A stretch of DNA of 64,000 nucleotides from Bombardia bombarda (Eukaryota > Ascomycota > Sordariomycetes > Sordariales > Lasiosphaeriaceae), in assembly GCA_030512295.1 (NCBI GenBank), contig JAULSR010000002.1, positions 6,014,001-6,078,000 on the forward strand, written 5' to 3'. The translations under genes and the position numbers were made by a program. Shown here piece by piece: positions 12,028 to 22,217 of the stretch. The notes beneath the pieces were generated by a model. It made no database searches. It was not told the origin of the DNA and saw nothing but the letters and a program-made list of their open reading frames with translations. The first letter of the stretch is position 1. Each line of letters opens with the position of its first letter.

Positions 12028-13788
12028 CTAATACCGCCAAATAGCATCCGCCATACTGGCCACCTGGCTCATCTCCCTCACATCATGCACCCTCACCACG
12101 TCCGCCCCGCCCTTGACCGCAGCCGCCACCGTCGCCGCCGTGCCCCAGATCCGCTCCCTGGGCGTCTCCACCCCCGTCACCAGCCCGATAAAGCTCTTCC
12201 TGCTGCTCCCCACCAGCCACGGCAAGCCCTCCAGCCCAGGCCAGCCCCGCAGCTCCTCGAGATGCCGCAGCACATCGACGTTCTGCTCGCCCACTTTGGC
12301 AAACCCCAGCCCGGGGTCCAGCACGATCCGCCACCGCCTGATGCCGGCCGCCTCGGCAGCCGCCACGCGCGCCACCAGCTCCCGCGCGATGCCGGCGATC
12401 AGCCCGCCTTCGTTGGCCGGGTAGCGCGCGAGCGACGACATGGTGGCGGGCGTGCCGCGCATGTGCATCAGGCAGATGGTGGCGCCGAGACGCGCCACGG
12501 TCGGGAGCATGTCCGGGTCCATGCTGCCGCCCGAGACGTCGTTGACGATGTCCGCGCCGGCGGCGACGGCGGCGGCGGCGACGCTCGCGCGGTACGTGTC
12601 GACTGAGATGAGGACTGGTTCGGAGGGCGGGAAGTGGGCGCGGATGAGCTCGATGGCGGGGACGACGCGGCGCGTCTCTTCGGCGGCGGGGACCTCGGGG
12701 GTGTGCGGGGCGGTGGACTGGCCGCCGATGTCGATCATGGTGGCGCCGGCGGCGAGGAGGGACGAGACGGTGGAGATGAGGGAGGTGGGCGGGAGGGAGG
12801 GCAGGACGCCGCCGTCGGAGAAGGAGTCGGGGGTCATGTTGAGGATGGCCATGATGTGGGTCTTGCGGGCTGGGTTGAGGGCGCAGATGGGCGGGTGGCG
12901 GGGGAGAGGGGGGTCATTGTGGTGAGGGGGGGGTGTTGGACGAAGGGGGGGGAGGGAGGCGAGGAGGTCGCGGGTTAGGGTCCAGGGGCGGGAGGGGAAG
13001 GGGGGTTGGTTGGGGATTAGTCTGGGGGGTTGTTTGTTAGTATTGGTTGTTTGTTAGTATTGGGAGGGAGTAAATAGGGGGTGAGGTAACAGGGGTGACA
13101 AGACATACTCGGCCAGCGGTCTCAGGACAAACTCCCTCTCCTGGATGCCAATGTGGGGGATCTTGAGACGCGGATGATCGACAATCTCGCTTTCGTACAT
13201 GAGGATGTCGAGATCGATGTTCCTTGGCCCCTTGTCGATGAGCTTCTTGCGGCCCAGTCCGTTCTCTATGGCCTGGAGGGCGTCCAGCAGGGCGAGGGGC
13301 TCCAGCGTGGTCTCGACCTCGCAGACGCCATTGACAAAGCGGTCCTGGTCCAACACGTACATGGGCTCCGTCTCCCACAGGCTGCTGGTGCGCTTGACCC
13401 GGATGCCCTGGGCGTCCATCTCGTTGCAGGCCTTCTCGATCCAGCCGATGCGGTCCCCGAGGTTGCTGCCCAGGGCGATGTACGCCGTCCTCTTGGCGGG
13501 GAGCTCATTTCCATTTCGGGGGACTCCCGTGAGAGTCTCCTTGGTGGGCATTGTGTATTTTTTGAATGTGCGCGACTTTGGGGGTGAGACGGCGAGATGT
13601 TGTCTTGATGACTGAGAAAAGCGTCTTTTTGTGGTGTTTACTGTGAAAGATGTTGTGACGATATTCAGCCTGCCTGCTGATGCACGCGCTGGTTGACCGC
13701 AGGACAAGGTCTGCACATGTCTGAGAGAAATTGGCGACGGCGTCTGGTGGTGTAATGGCCAGTGCGAGAGCCGTGTAAATGGCTTCAT
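12028..13788 (-). CDS. Bifunctional HPPK-dihydropteroate synthase (folate synthesis)
   Basis: It makes 7,8-dihydropteroate: HPPK pyrophosphorylates 6-hydroxymethyl-dihydropterin and DHPS condenses it with p-aminobenzoate. Exon 1 is 13788-13109 and exon 2 is 13021-12028. The 87-nt intron has a GTATGT donor and two copies of an ACTAAC branch motif. Together they give 557 aa. Residues 1-79 are basic and Ser-rich with RRFSQSS, which resembles a mitochondrial presequence. A second Met at 80 could start a cytosolic form. HPPK spans about 100-230 (YIALGSNLGDR; GPRNIDLDIL). DHPS spans about 284-557 (AILNMTPDSFSDGG; DIGGQSTAP; VNDVSGG; LDPGLGFAK; GSSRKSF; VRVHDV). The yeast enzyme FOL1 also carries dihydroneopterin aldolase at its N terminus. 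None is visible here, so aldolase must be separate. This is the sulfonamide-target enzyme class. Confidence 0.93.
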
Positions 13789-14731
13789 GGTAGGTTCAGA
13801 CGTGAGGCACCGTGGCCATGATGGAATCCAGAATTATTAGTGGATCCCACACTGCTGCGCTCTTTCCTCTCCGATAGCAGATGCAAAGAATTCAGTCCAC
13901 TCGGAGAACATCGCGAGAGTTATGTCTGGGGTTAGGGTTATGCTGTTGCTGTTAGTGCAGATGGTCATTTTAGCGATAAAAACCCCCTCAGCTAACACTC
14001 TCACCACATCCACGCAACTCCAGTGACTGCAGCACGCAGCGGGACGGTTCCACCGCGTTGGGCGGGCAGATGGGGGGGAATGCCCCACGAGAATCCGGGG
14101 CGGAAACGTCTATGCAGACGGCGAAAACCGAAGAATATCAAGGTTCAGCCATTCCGTGCTGTTTCAGGTCCGGCGTACGCAAGTGGAGGCTATCACTAAA
14201 TCAATAAACACTAATCGGCTGTTCCTTTCCCCGGATTCTTTTGTTCACTCATGCTGGTAAAGAAAGCCCACAAGTGGCCGAATGAAACGCTCGAATTATT
14301 AGAACGATGCCTCGGCCCAGTTCCTTCCCCTCGCAAGCCTCCACACGTCGGTCGACGTCAGCCGGCTCGCGGCTTCCTTGTCTTCGCTTGGAGCTCGGCG
14401 CGCAATTGGCCGCCCAAACCAGTCTAGCGCCGTCCAACAGGCGAGCAACCTCGGCACATGCAAAGGGCCATGGGGCAATGGGGGCGACGGCCCGCTGGAG
14501 GCTCCCCCAGGATTTCAAACCAGCGCGCCAGGGATCCACGATGCAGCGACTCGCCTTTCTTTCCCGGATCCCCTTTAATACTTACTTGGGACTTTCCCTT
14601 CACCTTTTTACTCTCCTGCTATTTATCTGAGCCCGTGTCTTGTTTGTCGCAGCCAGCCAGCCACCACATATTCCCCAATACTATACCCAATTCGCTGTTT
14701 CAGAGCATCACCCACCCACACAACCGTCATC
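13789..14731. other. Divergent promoter region
   Basis: This separates the folate gene (-) from the nitronate monooxygenase gene (+), so it holds both promoters. The part just before 14732 is CT- and CCA-rich, as is usual for a fungal leader. No coding signal was found, and the open frames on both strands at 14249-14760 are not biased. Confidence 0.6.
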
Positions 14732-15914
14732 ATGGCCTCCCCACGTATGCGCATCCCTGATTGTCCTTGGCAGACCAAAATAACTGACAACCCCCAAAGA
14801 GCAGATCCGCACGCCCATCACCGACCTCTTCAAGATCCGGCACCCCATCCTCCTAGCCGGCATGAACGTCGCTGCCGGCCCCAAGCTCGCCGCGGCTGTC
14901 ACCAACGCCGGCGGCCTCGGCGTCCTGGGCGGCATCAACTACACCCCCGACATGCTGCGCGACCAGATCCAGGAGCTCAAGTCCCACCTGGCGGACAAGA
15001 ATGCGCCCTTTGGCGTCGACCTGCTGCTCCCCCAGGTCGGCGGCAGCGCCCGCAAGACCAACTACGACTATACTAAGGGCAAGCTCGGCCAGCTCGTCGA
15101 CATCATCATCGAGTCGGGCGCCAAGCTCTTCGTATCCGCCGTCGGCGTGCCGCCCAAGCACGTGGTCGAGAAGCTGCACGCGGCCGGCATCATCTACATG
15201 AACATGGTCGGCCACCCCAAGCACGTCAAGAAGTGCCTCGACCTCGGCTGCGACATCATCTGCGCCCAGGGCGGCGAGGGCGGCGGCCACACAGGCGACG
15301 TGCCCACCACCGTGCTCATCCCCGCCTGCGTCGACGCCGTCAAGGGCCACAAGTCGCCCCTCACCGGCAAGCCCGTCGAGGTGATCGCGGCCGGCGGCAT
15401 CCACAACGGCCAGCTGCTGGCCGCGGCGCTCATGATGGGCGCCGGCGCCGTCTGGGTCGGCACCCGCTTCGTGCTGTCCGAGGAGGCGGGCGCGTCGCAG
15501 ACGCACAAGGAGGCCGTGCGCACCGCCAGCTTCGACGACACCATCCGCACGCTCATCTTCACCGGCCGCCCCCTGCGCGTGCGCAAGAACCCCTACATTG
15601 TCAACTGGGAGACGGAGCGCCAGCAGGAGATCAAGCAGCTGACCAGCCAGGGCAAGCTGCCGTACGAGGTCGACCTCGACAAGATCATGGCCGGCGAGGC
15701 CGAGGTGCCCGCGTCCATGAAGCCCGAGGGCGTCGAGGAGGTGGATGTGGATGACTTGCTGGACAGCTTCTCGCCCTTGTTGATGGGCAAGTGCGCTGCG
15801 GTCTGCAATGACCTCAAGAGTGCCAAGCAGATTGTGGATGAGATGGTGACGGATGCGGCGGCGAGCATCAAGGTCGGGCAGAGCTACCTTTCGGGGTCTA
15901 AGGCGAAGTTGTAG
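14732..15914 (+). CDS. Nitronate monooxygenase / 2-nitropropane dioxygenase family flavoprotein
   Basis: FMN-dependent TIM-barrel enzyme of the family that oxidises alkyl nitronates, protecting against propionate-3-nitronate and similar compounds. A 13-nt first exon (14732-14744) encodes MASP. A 55-nt intron with a GTATGC donor and an ACTGAC branch leads to exon 2 (14800-15914), giving 375 aa. Seen in order: HPILLAGMNVAAG near the N terminus (FMN pocket), TNAGGLGVLGG, the AQGGEGGGHTG loop at about 160 with the family's conserved His, the phosphate-binding AAGGI near 200, and GAGAVWVGTRF. Length fits the family (about 350-380). The substrate cannot be decided from sequence, and some family members act on other substrates. 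The third-position GC is very high, so the antisense strand carries long shadow frames. Confidence 0.9.
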
Positions 15915-16883
15915 ATGGAAAATAAAAGGGAGAGGGTAGGGGTGGTGTTAGATCTTGAGGAGGGTGCGAGGGATATCCAGCATCTGTATCAACTAAACAG
16001 TTAAATGTTTCTTTTTATTTATTTATATATACCTTTTTTTTTTTCTTGCCTGATTTGTGGTATTCGCTGGTTCATTTGAAACAATAAATATCCTGCATGC
16101 TTCTGTGCATGAATGATCTTCGGGACGGGCGGAACGCGGTAGATCTGGTCCCAGAAAAACACATCAATCGCTGCTGTTTTTAGTCGATTCTCACGGTGGA
16201 CAAATGTGGTTGCATGTGATTGACACTTGGACTATGTTGATCATGAAAGTCATTCAGGTACAGTGCCAGTCAATAAGTCTATCCCATTTACAGCTACCTA
16301 CTATCCTATTTGAGTTATCAAAGATCAAACTTTGGTACAATTAGGTTGTAAAATTGGGGAGGAGCCAGACTTTTTCTCATGCTATACCAGAGTTGATCTG
16401 TTTTGTGGTAATCTTGGAACAAAGATAACGCGACCACCGCTGCCACATTGCGCCCCAAAGTGGGTGACAAAAACAGGTACACCAAAATATACAAAAGACA
16501 ACAGAGTCACCTAAATGAGTCCTTTTGATTCAATCAATTTCTACTCTGTTGAGAGGTTCTTGAAAGGCACCATGGCACTGTTTCGCCAATATTGACACTT
16601 TTGCGAGCACTGGCACGCTTTGGTGTCCCGTTTTTTTGGTCACCTACTTTGGGCGCCCGACCCGTAGCTGGGTGGAGACTGCCTGCAGGAACCGCAGCTC
16701 AGCCACAGCTGCGTGCGCCACTGGTTGGGCTCCCTGACAACAACAAATCAACTTACACGTAGAACAAATCTCGTTCAGTCTTTAACACGCAACCGCGCAA
16801 CAATTACAAGTTATCATACAAAAGGGGAACTTGATTTTGACTCAGATATATTCAAGTAGTATATGGTAGTTTTTCGGTAGCTC
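15915..16883. other. Intergenic, no supportable gene
   Basis: The 3' UTR of the flavoprotein gene is followed by spacer that becomes more A/T-rich to the right. It contains a T-tract near 16030. The only frame over 60 codons (16332-16514) has no coding character. Confidence 0.6.
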
Positions 16884-18543
16884 TTGGCTATGACTTTGGC
16901 TTTGAAATCGAGTGCGACTGAGACGACAGTTTCTCGGTTTCTTGTATCTTGTTTCTCGATGCCAGGGGAGAGTGGGTCCGAGGACTTGACTAGATATCTG
17001 CTACAGAACTGCAGAACGGAGCTTCTGTCGGTCCTTCTCCCCGACCCCGGGCAAAGTCTGTTGTATATCGTCAACAGCGAGCTCGAGGCCGCTCTGGGAC
17101 GTAGGGCTATCAAGCAACTCGACAAAAATACCCTGGTTCTTGAGAGCGGCCTACCCGCTACCGGCGAGATTGCGGTCTTGACGTACTCCGAACTCACCTT
17201 ATCCGGTGACTTGAACGGCCCGTGGCGGTTCAAGGCCAATAGCCTTCTGATCGTCCTCGAAATGCCGCTCGCCTCGACGATCCGTTTCGAGAGATGTAAA
17301 GCCGACATAGGTCTCCTGCTAATATCTCTCCCTACCGACAAGTGTGGTCTTGTGGTAAATCTTGTCGCGTTTGGGCATGAGGAGAACCATCGCCTGACCG
17401 GCCTTCAGAGACGCGGTTGTCTGGATAGCATCGAGACTCACACGCTGTCAGAGCTCGGCCCTGAGTGGGTTGAGAGTTGTCAACAGTTGGGCACGGTAGA
17501 AGAGGTGCTCAACGGATGCAAACCCGCCGTAGTTGGGGAGGCATGATTGTCGTCTTTAACCAAAGACTCGCTGAGGTTCTGTCTAAATGCGACTTCGATG
17601 GAACTTCAGTAGAGTTTCGTTTCTTTAGCGGCATGACGGACATAAAGGACTATGATTACAACATGCTTCACCCCTACGTCTACATTGTATACGTCAATTA
17701 CCTGCACATTGCGACAAGAGCCGTGCCCGAGACCTGCCCCTGGCTCCGCATGACCCAGCGTATAACGAGCATGTTCAGGTCACTGCTTTGCACATGATCC
17801 ACTCGTTTCCCGGCAGCCAGCTTCACCAACTGCCCTTTGAGGGTATGGAGTGGCATAGGACGGACAACAGGCATCGCGCCGTCAAAGAGGCAATTCGCCG
17901 ACTAAGGTTGATGGGGCTCGTCACCGCTGGGCAAGGGGGCGACGTCACGGGACTCATTACAACTATAAAGGGCGATTGTGCACTCCAAACGCTTCGTAGA
18001 ATAGGCCCCAATATCAAGGCTGGCTGTCTGATCAGCAGTGCGCTGGCTTCTGGTGACGCACTGAGCCAGGGCGTCAAGCGATTGCTTATACGTGCAGCAG
18101 CAATGCTACTTTACGTTTTGCAAGCCGAGATCAAGCGCCCGGTCCTGGAAGGAGAGCCAGACATGTTTTTCACCAAGACGGTGGACGGCGGCTGGGGACC
18201 CGCCACAGAGCTGGCCGTCCAGGGCTTCCTTTGGCTGTGTGTCAGCTTGTGGGAACAGGCCCGTGTCACCACAAATAACTTCGCAGGGTCAGACAGCACT
18301 CCCGATCGCGTCGAAGTTGCTGATGGCTGGGCACAGTTCCACCGCTGGAGGTGCCAGCGGACGTTGGCAACGATTCGAGAGATCGAGAAAAATACTGGGC
18401 TGAACCTGCTAGAGCTTGGCAGCGGTCTCGCACTCTCACCTCAGGATCACCACGAGCTGCAGAAGCACTTGATTTTGGCGTTTGTTGACAGCTTGTGTTT
18501 CCTCCCTAAGGATGAGGCGATGGGTTACCACATCATGGGCTAG
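16884..18543 (+). pseudogene. Helicase-like gene (DEAH/HA2-type C-terminal half), split over three frames
   Basis: Three consecutive frames read as one protein: 16884-17546, then about 17520-17790, then about 17730-18543. The last part has the pattern of the winged-helix/HA2 region that follows the DEAH helicase core: a run leading to HSFPGSQLHQLPFEG, then AIRRLRLMGLV and a helical bundle. The first part resembles a helicase domain in which the Walker B (DEAH) residues are not conserved. No GT-AG intron that restores frame was found at either junction, so frameshifts are more likely than introns. The frames carry no obvious C-to-T stops, so the breakage does not look like RIP even though the RIP block starts just downstream. 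It may be a decayed gene or a degenerate helicase paralogue. Assignment is tentative. Confidence 0.4.
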
Positions 18544-18869
18544 ATAACTATGGCGAAGGATAATGCAAAAGCCATAATGGTCAGTCTGGAGTCTATTAGA
18601 AGATATCAATCTACCGGCCTTATCAATAGCCGTAAGCCTAGAGATTTACTTTATTTCCCTCTAATCATTTACCATTTAGAAAGCAGTTTATATATAAGCA
18701 AGTAAATTACAATATTATTTTTAAAAGCATTACGTAAGATTAAACTTTATCTTAACAGCCCTTTTATAAGATTAAAAAGTTTATAATTATTATTTTATAA
18801 TATATAAAGGGTTATATAATTAATATAATTAATTTTATTAAAATATTTTAAATATTTTTGTCGGATTTA

Positions 18870-19080
18870 CGGTTAATTAGAGGCATACAGCCGTCAGGCT
18901 GTGATTGGTCGACAGGATGAGAGGTGTGTAAAACAGTAAGGAGCGGGTTACGTGTCCTAAGAACCCCTCCAAAACCACCCACTTCCTATCCTCGTAATTC
19001 GTAATCCTTTTATATAAATAAGCAGATCAATATAATAACAACAACTCCTAACCCGTTCTCTACGGTTATTATAGTAACTA
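18870..19080. other. Non-RIPped island of unknown origin
   Basis: About 210 bp of mixed composition sit inside A/T-rich sequence. They contain a TATATAAATAA box followed by an A/C-rich stretch, which recalls a retrotransposon LTR promoter. No second copy or target duplication was found in the window, so this remains a guess. Confidence 0.3.
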
Positions 19081-19265
19081 GTACGAATGACTTTATTATT
19101 CCAATAATTTTAAATTTTTATTATAAAATAATTATAATTTAATTTAATAAGTTAAATATTTAATATTAATATTTAATTATAATTTTCTTTATATATTACG
19201 TATTAATAAAACTATATTTTTATAAAATAATATTAAAGTTAATAATATTTATATTTTATTATATA

Positions 19266-20990
19266 ACGTGGTTTATAAGCGACCCGCGCATACAAGCGAC
19301 CCGCGCACTTTCAAACCACGTCGCAACCTCCCAATTCAATTACTCCACAACAACATAAGAAAATTAGTTACACTTAATTACATTCTCTTCTTTTAAAGTC
19401 TCTTCAGCCTTTTAGCAGGTTCGTATATTATGCCTAGTTTTGCCACACCTTCCACAACGTCGTATACCCGATGGCCCAGCTTATATAGCACCCCCTTCTA
19501 TTAACCTTTTGCCTAATTATTACTATATAGTGTTTTTTTATTTAATTAAACTAAGCGTATCCTTTATAATAAGTGCCCCCCCAACTCGTACGCGTATTTT
19601 TTTAGCTTTCCGACATTTTATAAAGGCCTTATTAGCCTTACGAAATGTCCGAACCTCCTCCCGTAAGAGGGTTATCTCGTGAGTAATTAGCTTTATACCT
19701 TTCGTTAATTACTTTACGGCTAAAAAAACATTAGTTAGAGAGTTTCTTTAATATTTAATAATATAATGCTGCATATACTCTAACTACGAAACGGCTTTAG
19801 AAAGGTTGTGTGGTATTTAAAAAACCTATGGGTCAGCCGGTGGTCTAATCGGTGTTAATGTCCGTAGTTTAATATTAAACTTTAATAAAATAGCTTAAGA
19901 GTTATACGGCACTAGGTTAACTTTTCGGAAACTAGCTTAAATATTTTTAACCGTTATAATATTAAAATAGGCGGCTTTAAACGTAAGAAAGAACTCGGTT
20001 TTAATAATATAATTAATATAGGCTTTAATAAAAACCTTTAATTTTCGGCCGTATATTCGTTTTAATATATTAAAACAATTAATATCTAAAGGTTAGGTAA
20101 TGTGTAAAAAATATATAAGGAAGTAAAGAGTAATAATGTTTTTTTTTTTATAAAACTTTTCGAATTAAGCCGATAAATAACTCTCATAGCCGTCCAAAAT
20201 AATTATTTGATATATATTTATTTGCCGGCTAGTAATATACTTATTAAAGTGTTAGATCTAATCTAAAGCTATATTATTATCTATCTAACTATTTATTAAA
20301 GTTTTAATTACTTAAAAGAAAAGAAAGCCGCACTCGGTATATTAAAAAGTAAAATAATTAATACTTTATAAAATTAAAAACGGTAATAATATAAAGCCGT
20401 CGTTATTTATATATTCAATCGCTGTCGCCCATTCCCGATTATTAAGCTAAAATTACTTATTTTAGCCGCGTCGATTTATATATATAACAATTATATTACT
20501 ATAAATAATCCTTATTATAAAACTTATTTCGTTAAAATTATAAAAGTCGTAATTTTAATTATTATATTTCGCTTATATATTAGTTATAAGTCGGAACTAC
20601 GCGTTTATTAGGTTAAAATTTTTATAAAAGGCCCTTTAAAAGTCGTATATATATAAAAAACGCGTTTTAAGCTCGGAGCGGCGTTATATAAAGTTATATA
20701 GCTACTACTTGCCGACTAGCTCCGTACTACGCGTTTTACGAAGGAGATCGGCCATATCTCGCACATCGTTAATCCGAGGCGGAAATCCTCGCGTATTTAA
20801 ATTAAATATATATTATAAAAGGGTTTCTTTTTCAATTAAGGTTAAATTATATTAAGTATTATATTTATCGGCCTTTAAAATATAACCTTTTATTCGGTTA
20901 TAAAGGGTAATTTTAAAAACGTTATACGTTTTTATAACGAATCGGATTGACATTTTTTTTATTATACGAAATGCCTTAATAACAAAAGTA
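19266..20990 (-). mobile_element. RIP-degenerate pogo/Fot1-type (Tc1/mariner) DNA transposon
   Basis: The left terminus starts after a TA dinucleotide at 19264-19265 and is still GC-rich. It has ACGTGGTTT at 19266, its inverse AAACCACGT at 19313-19321, and two copies of a 12-bp GCGACCCGCGCA unit between them. A transposase relic reads on the minus strand. The Tc5-type DNA-binding motif GFPPRINDVRDMADLL lies near 20710-20790, a YNFDE-like catalytic segment follows near 20490-20570, and a C-terminal zinc knuckle (RRCGRCGKTRHN) ends at a stop near 19412. Several sense codons are now TAG or TAA at Trp and Gln positions, as expected of RIP. The right inverted repeat was not found, so the right limit is approximate and the element is probably cut by the gypsy insertion. 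Confidence 0.8.
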
Positions 20991-21012
20991 ATTCTACCTT
21001 TTTTTATTTATA

Positions 21013-21336
21013 TATAAGAGAAGGCAGGTACGCCTAATTAAGGTGGTTATAACGAAAGCAACTAAGAAGGCGAGCAATGAAGATGTAAGAGAAGGCAGGT
21101 ACGCCTGATCAAGGTGGTCACAAGGAAGACAACTGGGCAGGCGAGCAATGAAGATAGCTAGGAAGGCGAGCGATGAAGATAGTTGGGAAGGCGAGCAATG
21201 ACTGGTATTGGCGTAAGACTTCAACCTGGCCCTCGCAACGGAAGGTGGGCGAGGGCCGCTGCTTATATACACAGTTGGTAGGATAACTGGCATGTGCTTG
21301 GGGATGCTTTGGCATGTGCTTGGGGATGTCCTTACA
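21013..21336. repeat. Short LTR-like element, copy 1 (with partial 5' duplication)
   Basis: A GC-normal unit runs from TGTAAG (21084) to CTTACA (21336). Before it, 21013-21083 repeats the first about 70 bases of the same unit in slightly mutated form (TATAAG for TGTAAG). It contains a CTTATATA box. The same unit recurs at 23670-23904. TG...CA ends and a TATA-like box suggest a solo LTR or small retroelement. No protein-coding potential was seen. Confidence 0.75.
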
Positions 21337-22217
21337 TATTATTCTTTTAAAATAAATTTAAAACCGTTATAAAATTAATATTAATATATTAAAAAGTAAT
21401 ACTTTTAAATATAAAGTCGGCTAATTAATTATATTAAACGTTAAAAACTTTAATATAAAAAAACCGTTAAATAAACTTATATTAAAATAAAAAAAACCGT
21501 TTAAAGTTTTAAAAATATTATTATATATAATTATTTTAAATTTATTTAATAATATTAAAATTAATAACTTTTTTTATATATAATTTATTAAATTATATTT
21601 TAACGATAATATTTTAAAATAAAAATAAATATAAAAAAACATATAAATAAATAATAAAAATACCGCTAAAAATATAAAAATATTTCCGATTATAATAAAA
21701 TAAAAAATAAATGTTAATAATATTTCGTTAAATAAAAAAATTACAATAAACTAATTTAATAACTATAAAACGATTTAAAGCTATAACTTAATAATAATAA
21801 TAATAAAGCATTTAATTTTATATATAAATTTTATAACGAACATCCAAAATACAACCCCCCGCCTTAACTTAAAAAAAAGGCGGATCATTAAAAACAATAA
21901 ACTTAAACAACCGATAAAAAAAAGGGGATAAACTTCGAGGAACGGGGTAAACTTCAGGATTACATTAACAAAGAGACCCATTTTTCAGATAAGGGGTAGT
22001 GTTACGGGCCTAACCCGCTCCTAAACGTAGAATAGTTCGTAAAGTACTAGCGCCTTAACGCCAAAGCACTAGCACGTGACAGCTCCTTAGTCAGCATCTT
22101 AGTTAGCACCTTAATCAGCCTTCCTAAGGATAAAACCCTAGCTTAGGCACCCGGATAGTTAGTTCCGGCGTGCAACCACAATTATCACAAAGTGCACCCA
22201 AGGTTTAGCCCGTTACA
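21337..22217 (+). mobile_element. Ty3/gypsy element, 3' part only (plus orientation)
   Basis: The internal sequence 21337-21999 is the reverse complement of the 3' internal region of the full-length element (about 25202-25880). It ends in a purine tract (AAGGGGTAG) just before the LTR at 22000. The copy is RIP-mutated. Its 5' portion is missing or unrecognisable beyond the short LTR-like element on its left. It has disrupted another gypsy element at the RNase H region. Confidence 0.8.
22000..22217 (+). repeat. 218-bp gypsy LTR (copy A)
   Basis: It runs from TGTTACGGGCC to GCCCGTTACA. It is the same LTR family and length as 24984-25201 and 31742-31959 but in the opposite orientation. A TATA-like GGATAAAACCC motif is present. 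Confidence 0.9.

Noticed and set aside
15194..15871. Long antisense frames over the nitronate monooxygenase gene
   Set aside because: Shadows of very GC-rich third positions. The sense frame carries all family motifs.
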